A DNA stretch of 56,236 nucleotides from Lachnoclostridium sp. An14 (GCF_002160755.1 NZ_NFLE01000028.1:1-56236), one strand, 5' to 3'; counted from the stretch's first letter, positions 24,497 to 33,353 are shown. Made by a program: numbers and translations. The notes: generated from the sequence alone by a model not told the origin.

Positions 24497-25503
24497 GCTT
24501 TCGGCGCCTCCTTGTCATAGAGGTGGCAGGCCACCATGTGGCCCTCTGCCCCGTGATGCACCATTCTCGGAGCCTGGGTCTTGCAGATCTCCATGCACTG
24601 CGGGCAGCGGTTGTGGAACGGGCAGCCGTCCGGCTTGTGGATGGGGCTGGGTACCTCGCCCTCCAGCACCTGACGGTTTTTCTTGTGGTGGATGTCCGCC
24701 ACCGGGATGGCAGACAGCAGAGCCTTCGTGTAGGGGTGCAGCGGCTCGTCATAGAGAGCGCGGGAGTCTGCCACCTCCACGATTCTTCCCAGGTACATTA
24801 CCATGATGCGGTCAGACATATACTGTACCACAGACAGGTCATGGGCGATGAATAAATAGGTCAGATTCATCTCCTTCTGGATTTCCTTCATCAGGTTCAG
24901 CACCTGAGCCTGGATGGATACGTCCAGAGCGGATACGGGCTCGTCGCAGATCAGCACTTCCGGCATAACCTCCAGGGCTCTGGCGATGCAGAGACGCTGT
25001 CTCTGGCCGCCGGAGAACTCGTGGGGATAGCGCATCAGGTAATCCGGCTGGATGTTTACCATCTTTAACACCTTGCGCATTACTTCCTCCCGCTCCTCCA
25101 TGCTGTCGATGCCGTGCACCTTTAAGGGCTCCTCAAAGGAGGAGTAGATCTTCTTCTGCGGGTTTAACGCGGAATAGGGATCCTGGAACACCATCTGCAC
25201 CTTTCTGCGGAAACTGAACATCTCGTCCTTGTTGAACTTGGTCACGTCCTTGAACTCGCCGTTGAAGTTAAAGAGCACGCGGCCGCCGGTGGGTTTCTCC
25301 AACATCATGGCCGTCTTGCCGAAGGTGGACTTTCCGCAGCCGGACTCGCCTACGATTCCCAGGGTCTCGCCCTTGTAGACCTCCAGACTCACGTCGTCCA
25401 CGGCCTTTACATGGCCCACTACCTTCTTAAACATTCCCTTGGTAATGGGAAACCAGGTCTGCAAATTCTCTATCTTAAAAATAACTTCTTTGTTATCCAT
25501 CAT
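24493..25503 (-). CDS. Opp/Dpp-type ABC importer ATP-binding protein (F-type)
   Basis: The 336-residue ATPase energises the importer of this operon. Walker A is GESGCGKST, the signature is FSGGQRQR and Walker B is VLICDEPVSALD. The C-terminal oligo_HPY-type extension carries the Cys-rich stretch CPFHNRCPQCMEIC. Two ATG codons in tandem (25503 and 25500) follow the upstream stop directly; GGAGGTGGAG supplies the binding site. Sialic acid, rather than peptide, is the predicted cargo because catabolic genes follow in the same operon. Confidence 0.92.
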   Translation of the reverse strand: MMDNKEVIFKIENLQTWFPITKGMFKKVVGHVKAVDDVSLEVYKGETLGIVGESGCGKSTFGKTAMMLEKPTGGRVLFNFNGEFKDVTKFNKDEMFSFRRKVQMVFQDPYSALNPQKKIYSSFEEPLKVHGIDSMEEREEVMRKVLKMVNIQPDYLMRYPHEFSGGQRQRLCIARALEVMPEVLICDEPVSALDVSIQAQVLNLMKEIQKEMNLTYLFIAHDLSVVQYMSDRIMVMYLGRIVEVADSRALYDEPLHPYTKALLSAIPVADIHHKKNRQVLEGEVPSPIHKPDGCPFHNRCPQCMEICKTQAPRMVHHGAEGHMVACHLYDKEAPKA

Positions 25504-26532
25504 TTACTCCACCTCCGGGAAGGAACTATATTTCGTGCAGCGAACGTGATGGCCGGGGTTGACCTCGTAGCATGGGATCACTCCCTTGCGGCACTTCTCC
25601 GTGCACTCCGGACAGCGGTCCGCGAATTCGCAGCCTTCCTTTAAGTCTGCCGGGTTCGGCGTAGCGCCCGGAATGGTCTCCAGTTTCTGGCCGTCTGCCA
25701 GGCCCAGCACCGGCACACTGCGCAGCAGCGCCTTGGTGTAGGGATGGCTGGTGCGGTCAAACACGTCCTCCAGAGTTCCAAACTCCACCACGCGGCCCAT
25801 GTACATGACGCACACCTCGTCCGCCATCTCCGCCACCAGGCCCATGTTGTGGGTGATGAGGATGATGGACTTGCCGTCGTTTACCTGCAGATCCTTTAAA
25901 AGCTCCATGATCTGGGCCTGGATGGTCACGTCCAGGGCGGTGGTGGGCTCGTCGCAGATGATCAGCTCCGGGTTGCAGATCATGGCGATGGCGATCACCA
26001 CTCTCTGTTTCATACCGCCGGAGAACTGGTGGGGATAGCAGTCGATCCGCTCCTCCGGATCCGGAATTCCCAGCTTCCGGAACATCTCCAGGACCTTCTC
26101 CCTGGCCTGCTGTTTCGTCATGCCCTTGTTGTGCTGGAGCAGTCCCTCCGCCACCTGGTCACCCACCTTGTAAACGGGGTTTAAGCTGGACATGGGATCC
26201 TGGAACACCATGGAAAGGTCCGGGCCTCTTAAGGCGCGCATCTCCGGGCCGTTGGGCTCCTTGATGCTCTCTAAGTGGTGCTCCTCGACTTTTCCGTCCT
26301 TTAAGGCGTTGTACTGGATATTCTTCGCCTCTACGATGGCGTTCTTGCCGGTAAAGCGCATGATGGAGTTCATGGTCACGCTCTTTCCGCAGCCGGACTC
26401 TCCTACCACCGCCAGAGTCTTTCCTCTCTTTAACTGGAAGGAAACGTCCTTTACGATGCGGATCTTTTTCTTATCGGAAATAAATGTGGTATTCAGCTTT
26501 TCAACATTTAAAATGATCTCTTTACTATCCAT
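25504..26532 (-). CDS. Opp/Dpp-type ABC importer ATP-binding protein (D-type)
   Basis: This 342-residue ATPase is the partner of the F-type protein. Walker A is GESGCGKSV, the signature FSGGMKQRV and Walker B LIICDEPTTALD. The Cys-rich C-terminus is CEFADRCPECTEKC. Start ATG 26532 follows AAGGAGG; the longer frame reaching 26568 overlaps the permease gene and lacks a site. Two separate ATPases are the rule in Opp/Dpp systems. Confidence 0.92.
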   Translation of the reverse strand: MDSKEIILNVEKLNTTFISDKKKIRIVKDVSFQLKRGKTLAVVGESGCGKSVTMNSIMRFTGKNAIVEAKNIQYNALKDGKVEEHHLESIKEPNGPEMRALRGPDLSMVFQDPMSSLNPVYKVGDQVAEGLLQHNKGMTKQQAREKVLEMFRKLGIPDPEERIDCYPHQFSGGMKQRVVIAIAMICNPELIICDEPTTALDVTIQAQIMELLKDLQVNDGKSIILITHNMGLVAEMADEVCVMYMGRVVEFGTLEDVFDRTSHPYTKALLRSVPVLGLADGQKLETIPGATPNPADLKEGCEFADRCPECTEKCRKGVIPCYEVNPGHHVRCTKYSSFPEVE

Positions 26533-26542
26533 GGTTTCCTCC

Positions 26543-27436
26543 TTACTGCTGCTTGGCATCCAGCACATCGCGCAGGCCGTCGCCTAAGAAGTTGATCGCC
26601 AGTACAAACAGGGTGATCGCCAGTCCGGGGAACAGCCAGATCCACCACTGGTTCGTTACCACGGATACGGATTTCGCAGCATTTAAGATGTTGCCCCAGG
26701 TGGGAGTGGTATCCGCGACGCCCAGGCCGATGAAGGAAAGGGACGCCTCCTGGAGAATGAAGAAGGCCACGTTCGTGGTTGTGGACACGATGATCGGGCT
26801 CATTACGTTGGGAAGAATCTGCTTGAACATGATGTTGTTCTTGCTCATTCCAAAGGCCTCGCAGACCTTTACGTAGGTCTCGCCCTTGATACTCATAAAC
26901 TCATTGCGCACCATACGGAAGGTGGTCATCCAGCCGGTAAACACGAAGATGAACAGCAGGTTTCCCAGTCCTCTCTTGTTTACAATGGCAACTAACATCA
27001 TAACCAGCACCAGCTGGGGGAATGCCTGGAACACCTCGGATACACGGATCAGGAAGGTGTCCGTCTTTCCTCCGAAGTATCCGGCCACCGCGCCGAGAGC
27101 CGCGCCGATCACAGAGCTCATCACCGCGCAGAACACGCCGATGAGGATGGAATAGCAGCCGCCCACCAGCACTCTGGCGAACAGGTCACGGCCGATGGTG
27201 TCCGTTCCGAACAGATGGACGGAGCTCGGCGGTTTCTTCATATCGGGAAGCACGGGAGTGTTAAAATCCACCCCGGCGATAAAGCCGATTACACAGGCGA
27301 TGGTGATGGCCACCACGACCACCAGCCCCAGAAGGGCCAGCTTGTTGTTCATAAACTTGCGCACATTCCGCCGGAACAGAGAGGAGGCCGCGCTCTTATT
27401 CTGCTCTTTAATACTTGTCGTTGCAGGATTGCTCAT
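26543..27436 (-). CDS. Opp/Dpp-type ABC importer permease (C-type)
   Basis: The 297-residue membrane protein has an N-terminal cytoplasmic segment (RRNVRKFMNNKLALLGLVVV) typical of DppC/OppC. The periplasm-facing segment HLFGTDTIGRDLFARVL is the family signature. The EAA loop is EAFGMSKNNIMFKQILPNV. About six transmembrane helices are visible. GGAGGAG precedes ATG 27436. Confidence 0.92.
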   Translation of the reverse strand: MSNPATTSIKEQNKSAASSLFRRNVRKFMNNKLALLGLVVVVAITIACVIGFIAGVDFNTPVLPDMKKPPSSVHLFGTDTIGRDLFARVLVGGCYSILIGVFCAVMSSVIGAALGAVAGYFGGKTDTFLIRVSEVFQAFPQLVLVMMLVAIVNKRGLGNLLFIFVFTGWMTTFRMVRNEFMSIKGETYVKVCEAFGMSKNNIMFKQILPNVMSPIIVSTTTNVAFFILQEASLSFIGLGVADTTPTWGNILNAAKSVSVVTNQWWIWLFPGLAITLFVLAINFLGDGLRDVLDAKQQ

Positions 27437-27455
27437 ATATGTACTCCTCCTTTCA

Positions 27456-28415
27456 TCACTCGCCCAGACGCACCCGCGGATCTAACAGGGCGTTGAACAC
27501 GTCTACCATGAAGGAACAGATCAACATCGCCGCCGCGATGATCAGGGTGGTGACCAGCACGATGGGATAGTCACCGGACACGATGGCGTTGGTCATGGTC
27601 AGGCCGATGCCCGGATAGGAAAATACGCTCTCAATAACCACGGAACCGCCTACCAGCATGGGAATACGGAATACCAGGATAACCAGAACCGGTTTCATGG
27701 CGTTGCGGAAACCGTGCTTTAAATACACCTTCCACTCCGGGATTCCCTTGGAACGGGCCGTCTTGATGTAGTCGCTGTTTAAAACGTCCAGCATGGTGTT
27801 TCTGGCGTAACGCATCAGCACGGCAACCATGCCGATGGTCAAGGTCAGCACCGGCAAAAACAGGTGCTGGAAGGCGTCCACGAAGGCGTTTGTGGCATCG
27901 GGGCTCACACGGTTTGCAGACGGGAACCAGCCCAGCTTGATGGAGAATACCTGGATCAGGATAATGCCTACCAGGAACTGGGGAACCGCCTGACCAAGCA
28001 CTGCCAGCACACGGCCTACGTAGTCGATGACGCCGTTCTGCCGCACTGCGGAAATGATACCGATGCCGATACCGATGATGGCGGACAGGACTAAGGAGTA
28101 TCCAGCCAGCTCAAAGGTATAGGGCAGGCGGACTTTAATGATGGACGCGATAGAGGATCCGTCGAAGGAATATCCCAGATCGCCGCGGAGGCAGTTGCCC
28201 AGCCAGCGGAAGTACTGGATGATCAGCGGATCATTTAAGCCTAAGGACTCTCTTAAGGCCTCGACGTTCTCCTTGTTTGCGGAAAGCATTTCCGGGCTGA
28301 CCATGAAGTTGATCGGATCAATGCCGGTCAGCTGAAGCCCGAAGTACACGATAAAGCTGATAAGCAGCAGCATGGGAATCATCATGAGCAGCTTTTTAAT
28401 GATGAATTTCAGCAT
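27456..28415 (-). CDS. Opp/Dpp-type ABC importer permease (B-type)
   Basis: The 319-residue DppB/OppB-like membrane protein begins FIIKKLLMMIPMLLLISFIV. It contains the coupling segment DYIKTARSKGIPEWKVYLKHG followed by FRNAM, and GGSVVIESVFSYPGIG, both family hallmarks. It pairs with the C-type permease to form the channel. GGAGAG precedes ATG 28415. Confidence 0.92.
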   Translation of the reverse strand: MLKFIIKKLLMMIPMLLLISFIVYFGLQLTGIDPINFMVSPEMLSANKENVEALRESLGLNDPLIIQYFRWLGNCLRGDLGYSFDGSSIASIIKVRLPYTFELAGYSLVLSAIIGIGIGIISAVRQNGVIDYVGRVLAVLGQAVPQFLVGIILIQVFSIKLGWFPSANRVSPDATNAFVDAFQHLFLPVLTLTIGMVAVLMRYARNTMLDVLNSDYIKTARSKGIPEWKVYLKHGFRNAMKPVLVILVFRIPMLVGGSVVIESVFSYPGIGLTMTNAIVSGDYPIVLVTTLIIAAAMLICSFMVDVFNALLDPRVRLGE

Positions 28416-28440
28416 ACGATCTCTCCATTCTTTTCATAAA

Positions 28441-28469
28441 TTCAGGCGGCATGAGGAATGCCGCCTGAA
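28441..28469 (-). terminator. Stem-loop between binding protein and permease genes
   Basis: TTCAGGCGGCAT and ATGCCGCCTGAA form a perfect 12-bp stem with a 5-base loop, just beyond the binding-protein stop codon. On the minus strand it is followed by a mixed T-poor sequence, so it probably gives partial termination or protects the 3' end. This is common where more binding protein than permease is needed. Confidence 0.65.
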
Positions 28470-28485
28470 ATTCTACCGTTCTCAG

Positions 28486-30099
28486 TTACTGTGCAAGCTC
28501 CCAGTTCTCGAAATCCAGGTCGCACATATAAAGGGGATTGCAGAACTCCACTCCCTCAGGGATGTTCACTCTATTGCTGGTGAATACATAGGTTCCAACG
28601 GTGAATACCGGTACCTTGTAAACCTTCTCCTGCTCAAGCGCCTGGAGCTCGGTCAGAACCGCGTTGCGGTCTTCCTCCGTAACAGCCTTGGAGAGATCTG
28701 CTACCAGAGCGTCGAAGGAGGTGTCGCCGCCGAAGATGTTGGCGAACAGGCCGTCCGTGCTCATGTACTCTGTGTACCACTCGTCGATGGAGAATGCGCT
28801 CTTGCCCTTGAAACCAAGATCGTAGTCTCTGGTGGTGAACAGGTCCGTCGTACCGTCGTTGGAAAGGGTTGCCTCAACTGTCAGGCCGGCCTGCTGCAGG
28901 TAGTAAACCACGGTGTTGATCAGGTCGATGGTGGTCTGGTCGTTGTTGTAGTAGCAGATCTTTAAGGTGCGGCTCATATCGTAGCCGGAGGCTGCGATGT
29001 CAGCTTTTGCCTTCTCTGCGTCGAAGGTGTACTCAAAGCCGTTGTAAGCCGGATCGTAGTTCGGAACGCCGCTGTTGAGCACGTTTGCCGTCGGATACAG
29101 GGTTGCCAGAGTAGCTCTGTCAATGGCCTCGATGATGGCCTTACGAACCTCAACATTCTGCATAGCCGGGTTCTCGTTTCCGTCGATGCCCTTCATGTTG
29201 AAGATGAAGTACTTGTAGAACAGCACGTCAACCTCGTGAGCGTTGAAGTTGCTCATGTTCTGCAGGGCCTCTACCAGGTCAGCGGCGTTGCCGTACACGT
29301 AGTCGGTGTTGCCGGCCTGAGCTGCGGTCACATAATCAGATACGAAGTAGCAGGTCACCTTCTCGATCTTCGGAGCCTCGCCCTCGTAGTTCTCGTTTAC
29401 CTTTAAGGTGAAGTAGTTTCCTACGTTCAGCTCGTCCAGAGCGTACATTCCGGAGGTTACGGGAGCGGTCCAGAAGGTGTCAGACTCCAGTTTCAGCGGA
29501 TCCGCGTTCTCCAGGGAGTGTTTCGGCAGGATCGCGAACTGTGCCAGCACGTCCAGCATGGCCGCGTACGGCTCGGACAGGGTCAGGGTGATGGTGTTGC
29601 CATCCGTGGCGATGGAAGAAATCGTCTTAAACGCCGCGGTGTAGATGGAGTTGATCTGAGCAGCCTCCAGAGCCGTCTCGATGGACCACTGTACGTCGTC
29701 TACGGTGATCGGCTCGCCGTCGGACCATTTCAGGCCGTCTTTTAAGGTGATGGTGTATACCAGTCCGTCCTCGCTCACCTCATAGCTCTCAGCCATATCC
29801 GGCTCTACCTCGGTCAGAGTGCTGTCAGCCAGGAACAGGCCGCGGTACATCAGGTTCGTCGCCAGAATCCGGTTGTACCAGGGGGTCGGGATCCTGTCGT
29901 CGGTGGTGGAACCGTCACCGGTGGTCACCGCCAGCTTTAAGGAACCGTCTGATGCCACCGGAGCAGCGGTCTCTCCGCTTGCAGCCGCCTCCGTCGCGGC
30001 ATTCGTGGCATCTCCGGAAGTCTCTCCGCCACCGCCGCAGCCCGCAAGCGAGGCAGCCGTCAGAGTGGTCGCCAGCAGTAATGCTAACATTTTTTTCAT
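28486..30099 (-). CDS. Extracellular solute-binding lipoprotein, family 5 (sialic acid importer)
   Basis: The 537-residue SBP_bac_5 lipoprotein has a lipobox ASLAGC with the lipidated Cys21, then a Gly/Ala/Thr/Ser-rich tether. The mature part has the signature LKDGLKWSDGEPITVDDV. Family 5 proteins mostly bind peptides, but this operon contains sialic acid catabolic genes, and Opp/Dpp-type sialic acid importers are known elsewhere (for example satABCD of Haemophilus ducreyi, from memory). Start ATG 30099 has AAGGAGG. It is the first gene of the operon, behind a clear promoter. Confidence 0.9.
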   Translation of the reverse strand: MKKMLALLLATTLTAASLAGCGGGGETSGDATNAATEAAASGETAAPVASDGSLKLAVTTGDGSTTDDRIPTPWYNRILATNLMYRGLFLADSTLTEVEPDMAESYEVSEDGLVYTITLKDGLKWSDGEPITVDDVQWSIETALEAAQINSIYTAAFKTISSIATDGNTITLTLSEPYAAMLDVLAQFAILPKHSLENADPLKLESDTFWTAPVTSGMYALDELNVGNYFTLKVNENYEGEAPKIEKVTCYFVSDYVTAAQAGNTDYVYGNAADLVEALQNMSNFNAHEVDVLFYKYFIFNMKGIDGNENPAMQNVEVRKAIIEAIDRATLATLYPTANVLNSGVPNYDPAYNGFEYTFDAEKAKADIAASGYDMSRTLKICYYNNDQTTIDLINTVVYYLQQAGLTVEATLSNDGTTDLFTTRDYDLGFKGKSAFSIDEWYTEYMSTDGLFANIFGGDTSFDALVADLSKAVTEEDRNAVLTELQALEQEKVYKVPVFTVGTYVFTSNRVNIPEGVEFCNPLYMCDLDFENWELAQ

Positions 30100-30151
30100 A
30101 TTGCATCCTCCTTCTATTTGGGGTTTCTTCTTGCCCCTTCTTGTTATGTCC

Positions 30152-30208
30152 AATATACTATTTCTGGTAATAATTTTCAATGTGTCATATTTATGAAAAT
30201 ATTTTTAT
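30152..30208 (-). promoter_or_regulatory. Promoter and candidate RpiR operator of the sialic acid importer operon
   Basis: On the minus strand TTGAAA (30180-30175) and TATATT (30157-30152) are 17 bp apart. The -35 box is embedded in the plus-strand motif AATAATTTTCAAT (30169-30181), followed by TTATGAAAATATTTT. The same AATwATTTTCAAT word covers the -35 box of nanE (33288-33302). A shared motif at both promoters and a divergent RpiR gene suggest its operator. Confidence 0.6.
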
Positions 30209-30351
30209 TTTTAGTGCAGATTGCACAAGACACCTGTTTTATCTCCGATTTTGCGACATTTTTTGACCTTAATGCCCGATTTTAAGCCCTGTCCACCCTG
30301 TGAATAAGTTCTATAATATATGAAAAATTTTTTCTTCTAATGACAAGTTAG

Positions 30352-30380
30352 TTGTGTTTGTGAAAAATATCCATTATAAT
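30352..30380 (+). promoter_or_regulatory. Promoter of the RpiR regulator gene
   Basis: TTGTGT (30352-30357) and TATAAT (30375-30380) have a 17-bp spacer, about 110 bp before the regulator's ATG. The 391-bp divergent region also holds AT-rich GAAAAAT words that could serve autoregulation. Confidence 0.6.
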
Positions 30381-30490
30381 AAAAGAAATACCAGACCGGA
30401 TCGAATTTTATATGAAAGACACGAAAGACAAGGGGAAACGCCTTTTTCCTAATATCATATAGAAGGAAACGATCAGAAAGAAGGTTTACC

Positions 30491-31348
30491 ATGCAGAATA
30501 CCATATTAGATTCCATTTCCAGCAGCTACAGTTCTATGACCCGATCCGCCAAGAAACTGTCCGACTACATTTTCAACAACCGTTCCTCCGTCCAATATAT
30601 GTCCATCACCTCCCTGGCAGAGGCGGCGGGGGTGTCGGAGGCCACCATCACCCGGTTTTGCCGCACCCTGGGGCTGGCCGGCTACAACGAGCTGAAACTG
30701 GCCCTGGCTCTGGCCCAGGCGGGCCGCGGGGAGGCGGGAAACGCGTCGGAAAACGGCGGGGAGGTCAAAGAAGACGGGCTGGAATCCGTCTGCCGGAACC
30801 TCTACCAGATGGACGTGGCGGCCCTCAGCGAAACGCTGGAGCTGATGAATCCGGAAAACACCAAACGGGCGGTGGATCTCCTCACGAAAGCCAGACGGGT
30901 ATTCTGTTTCGGCCAGGGCGGCAGCAACGTCACCGCCATGGAGGCGTGGGCCCGCTTTTCCACCGCCGCCTCCAAATTCATCCACATTGAGGACTCCCAT
31001 ATGCAGGCCACCGCGGCCGCCCTGTGCCAGTCCGAGGACGTGATCCTCTTTTTCTCCTACTCCGGCAGCACCAGGGATATGCTGGATGTCCTCCGTCCCG
31101 CTAAGAAAGGCGGCGCCTCTGTCATTCTCATCACCAGGTTCTACAACTCCCCGGCAGCCTCCCTCTCCGACGTGGTCCTGCTCTGCGGCTCCACGGAAAG
31201 CCCCCTTCAATCCGGCTCCATCGCCGCTAAAATCGGCCAGATGTTCATTATCGACTACCTATTCCACGCCTACTGCCGGGAAAACAGCGAGGCCTGCGAG
31301 GCCGCCCAGGAAATCACGGCCCAGGCCACGGCGCGGAAACTGCTGTAG
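30491..31348 (+). CDS. RpiR/MurR family transcriptional regulator of the sialic acid genes
   Basis: The 285-residue protein has the RpiR N-terminal helix-turn-helix (about residues 1-77; MSITSLAEAAGVSEATITRF followed by CRTLG). The C-terminal SIS sugar-phosphate-binding domain has FGQGGSNVTAMEA and FSYSGSTRDML. In clostridial nan systems such regulators respond to N-acetylmannosamine-6-phosphate; that is family knowledge. It is divergent from the importer operon and lies between it and nanK-nanE, the classic place for a local regulator. AAGAAGG precedes ATG 30491. Confidence 0.88.
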   Translation: MQNTILDSISSSYSSMTRSAKKLSDYIFNNRSSVQYMSITSLAEAAGVSEATITRFCRTLGLAGYNELKLALALAQAGRGEAGNASENGGEVKEDGLESVCRNLYQMDVAALSETLELMNPENTKRAVDLLTKARRVFCFGQGGSNVTAMEAWARFSTAASKFIHIEDSHMQATAAALCQSEDVILFFSYSGSTRDMLDVLRPAKKGGASVILITRFYNSPAASLSDVVLLCGSTESPLQSGSIAAKIGQMFIIDYLFHAYCRENSEACEAAQEITAQATARKLL

Positions 31349-31440
31349 GGGCGGGGGGAATTTTGACACGGGAGAAGTTTTGCCACGATAAAAGTTTCAC
31401 CGCGAAACACGCAGGTTTCTCACATTTTCAGCTAAAAACG

Positions 31441-31496
31441 CGGGAGAGGCCCAGACTGAACCGCCAGCCTGGGCCTCTCCCGTTTCTATATCCCTA
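31441..31496. terminator. Terminator between rpiR-type gene and nanK
   Basis: CGGGAGAGGCCCAG and CTGGGCCTCTCCCG form a 14-bp stem with a 24-base loop, followed by TTTCT. It lies between convergent genes and may work in both directions. The rest of the 31349-31576 gap shows no gene. Confidence 0.65.
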
Positions 31497-31576
31497 TACT
31501 CACCAGCAGGGCCTCCGCCCCGCCATCCCCTTTATGTATTTTCATTTCCGGCCGGACAGGTACTCCCCGCCTGCCG

Positions 31577-32458
31577 TCATCCCTTCAGCTTTGAAACCGC
31601 CTGGTAGGCAGCCCCCATGAGGCCGGCCTGGTTTCCCAGCTTGGCCGTCACGATCTCCACGCCGCGAAAGCCGGGGGAAATCCCCGCCGCCAGGCGCTCC
31701 CGCACCTGCTCCAGCACGTAGGGCTGGGCCATCACGCCGCCCCCCAGCACGATCCGCGCCGGGTTGAACACGTGAACCAGGGTGATCAGACCGTACACGA
31801 TCTCCCCGATCCAGCCGTCCACCACCTGGCGCACCTCCGGCCTGGAAAACGCCGCGAACACCGCCCGGCCGTTTTTCAGCTCCGGATCCACCTCCATGGC
31901 CCGTTTTACCAGGGCCGTGGCAGAGGCGCATTTTTCATAGCAGCCGCTGAACTCCACCTGCGGGTCGATCTGCTCCGGATGGATCACAATCCCCCCAAAG
32001 CTGCCGGCAGACCAGCTGCTGCCGGTGCAGACCTCTCCTCCGATCACGATGGCGCCGCCTACGCCGGTGCCGTAGGTCAGGCAGAGAAAATCCTCCGCCC
32101 CCACTCCGGCGCCGAATTTCCCTTCCCCAAGGGCTGCGGCGTTTACGTCGTTCTCCACCGTCACCGGCACGTGAAACCGGTCCTCCAGGAGTTTCCGCAC
32201 CTCCGTTCCCGTGTAGCCGGGAATGTTGTCGTTGGCGTAGTAAATCGTCCCTCTTTCCGTGTCCACCTGGCCGGCGGTGCTGATGCCGATGGCGTCAAAG
32301 GGGGCATACTCCTCCAGGATTTCTGCCGCCCGCTCCATGAGCCGCGCTCCGCCCTCCCAGGCGTTGGTGTCACGCTCCATAAGCTCCGAGAGGGTTTCCC
32401 CGTCCCAGATGCCGGATTTGATGGACGTTCCGCCGATGTCTAAAACGGCGATCCTCAT
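31577..32458 (-). CDS. nanK: ROK family kinase, probable N-acetylmannosamine kinase
   Basis: The 293-residue ROK kinase begins RIAVLDIGGTSIKSGIWDG with the ATP phosphate-binding loop. It continues with ENDVNAAALGE and LTYGTGVGGAIVIGG, containing the catalytic Asp in the first motif. The usual zinc motif CxCGxxGCxE is degenerate here (FSGCYEKCAS), a feature of some clostridial NanK proteins. It should phosphorylate ManNAc released by NanA. It overlaps nanE by 4 bp (ATGA), supporting this substrate. Confidence 0.87.
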   Translation of the reverse strand: MRIAVLDIGGTSIKSGIWDGETLSELMERDTNAWEGGARLMERAAEILEEYAPFDAIGISTAGQVDTERGTIYYANDNIPGYTGTEVRKLLEDRFHVPVTVENDVNAAALGEGKFGAGVGAEDFLCLTYGTGVGGAIVIGGEVCTGSSWSAGSFGGIVIHPEQIDPQVEFSGCYEKCASATALVKRAMEVDPELKNGRAVFAAFSRPEVRQVVDGWIGEIVYGLITLVHVFNPARIVLGGGVMAQPYVLEQVRERLAAGISPGFRGVEIVTAKLGNQAGLMGAAYQAVSKLKG

Positions 32459-33168
32459 TGAGCTCCTCCCTCAGAGGCCTTGATGGCAGCCATAAACCGG
32501 TTGGCGATCTCCAGCGGCCGGGTGATGGCTCCGCCCACCACGATGGCCCAGACGCCGGTCTTTAATGCCTCCACAGCCTGCTCCGGCGTGTGGATTTTGC
32601 CCTCGCCGATCACCGGGATGTCCAGGTCAGCGGACAGCCGTCTCATAAGCTCATAGTCCGGCTGGTCTAACTTCGGCGTGTAGTCGGTGTAGCCGCTCAT
32701 GGTGGTGCCGACGATGTCCACGCCGCACTTCCAGGCGTTTACGCCCTCCTCATAGTTGGAAATGTCCGCCATCAGGACGATGTCCGGATACTTGGCGCGG
32801 ATCTCCTCGATAAACTGGTTGATGGTCTTTCCGTCGCCCCGCTTTCTCATGGTGCAGTCCAAAGCCACCACGTCAGAACCGGCGGCCACCAGGTCATCCA
32901 CCTCTTTCATGGTGGGGGTGATGTAGCCCTCATAGCCCGGATACTGAATCTTCACCAGTCCGATCACCGGAAGGCCCGTCTCCTCCTTGATGGCAATGAC
33001 GTCCCGGATGCTGCTGGTGCGGATCGCCGGGGTGCCGGCCTGCTTTGCCGCCCTCGCCATCAGGTACATCACCGACTTCTCCTCCACGTACAGCGGCTCT
33101 CCCTCCACCGCCTGGCAGGAAATGATCATCTGCCCGCGGATCTTGCTCAAAAGCTCCTGCTTATCCAT
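32455..33168 (-). CDS. nanE: N-acetylmannosamine-6-phosphate 2-epimerase
   Basis: NanE turns ManNAc-6-P into GlcNAc-6-P. The 237-residue TIM-barrel protein carries the family motifs ISCQAVEGEPLY, LVKIQYPGYEGYITPT, VVALDCTMRKR and DIVGTTMSGYT. The start ATG 33168 lies 8 bp after AGGAGAGG; an in-frame GTG nine bases earlier is too close to that site. It is the first gene of a two-gene operon with nanK. The next enzymes, NagA and NagB, are not in the window. Confidence 0.93.
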   Translation of the reverse strand: MDKQELLSKIRGQMIISCQAVEGEPLYVEEKSVMYLMARAAKQAGTPAIRTSSIRDVIAIKEETGLPVIGLVKIQYPGYEGYITPTMKEVDDLVAAGSDVVALDCTMRKRGDGKTINQFIEEIRAKYPDIVLMADISNYEEGVNAWKCGVDIVGTTMSGYTDYTPKLDQPDYELMRRLSADLDIPVIGEGKIHTPEQAVEALKTGVWAIVVGGAITRPLEIANRFMAAIKASEGGAQ

Positions 33169-33223
33169 AACTAACACCTCTCCTTTCATAATAAGGGGCC
33201 CCGCCTCCGGGACCAACCTCAGA

Positions 33224-33261
33224 AGGCGGACGGCCGTACCTTCCGTTGCTGCCGTCCGCCT
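33224..33261 (-). promoter_or_regulatory. Strong hairpin in the nanE 5' leader
   Basis: AGGCGGACGGC (33224-33234) and GCCGTCCGCCT (33251-33261) form a perfect 11-bp stem. It begins within about 5 nt of the predicted transcription start, ahead of the nanE ribosome binding site. It is not followed by a T-run, so RNA stabilisation is likelier than termination. Confidence 0.6.
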
Positions 33262-33272
33262 CTGTTACCCTC

Positions 33273-33326
33273 ATTATAGCATGAAGAAAATTATTTTCAA
33301 TATACGTTATGAATAAAAATTATTAC
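33273..33326 (-). promoter_or_regulatory. Promoter and candidate RpiR operator of nanE-nanK
   Basis: On the minus strand TTGAAA (33300-33295) and TATAAT (33278-33273) lie 16 bp apart. The plus-strand sequence AAATTATTTTCAATATA over the -35 box matches the importer promoter motif. The following TGAATAAAAATTATTACC mirrors the GGTAATAATTTT part of the importer region. Confidence 0.65.
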
Positions 33327-33353
33327 CATTTTTCAACGAAATGACCAGTGGCC

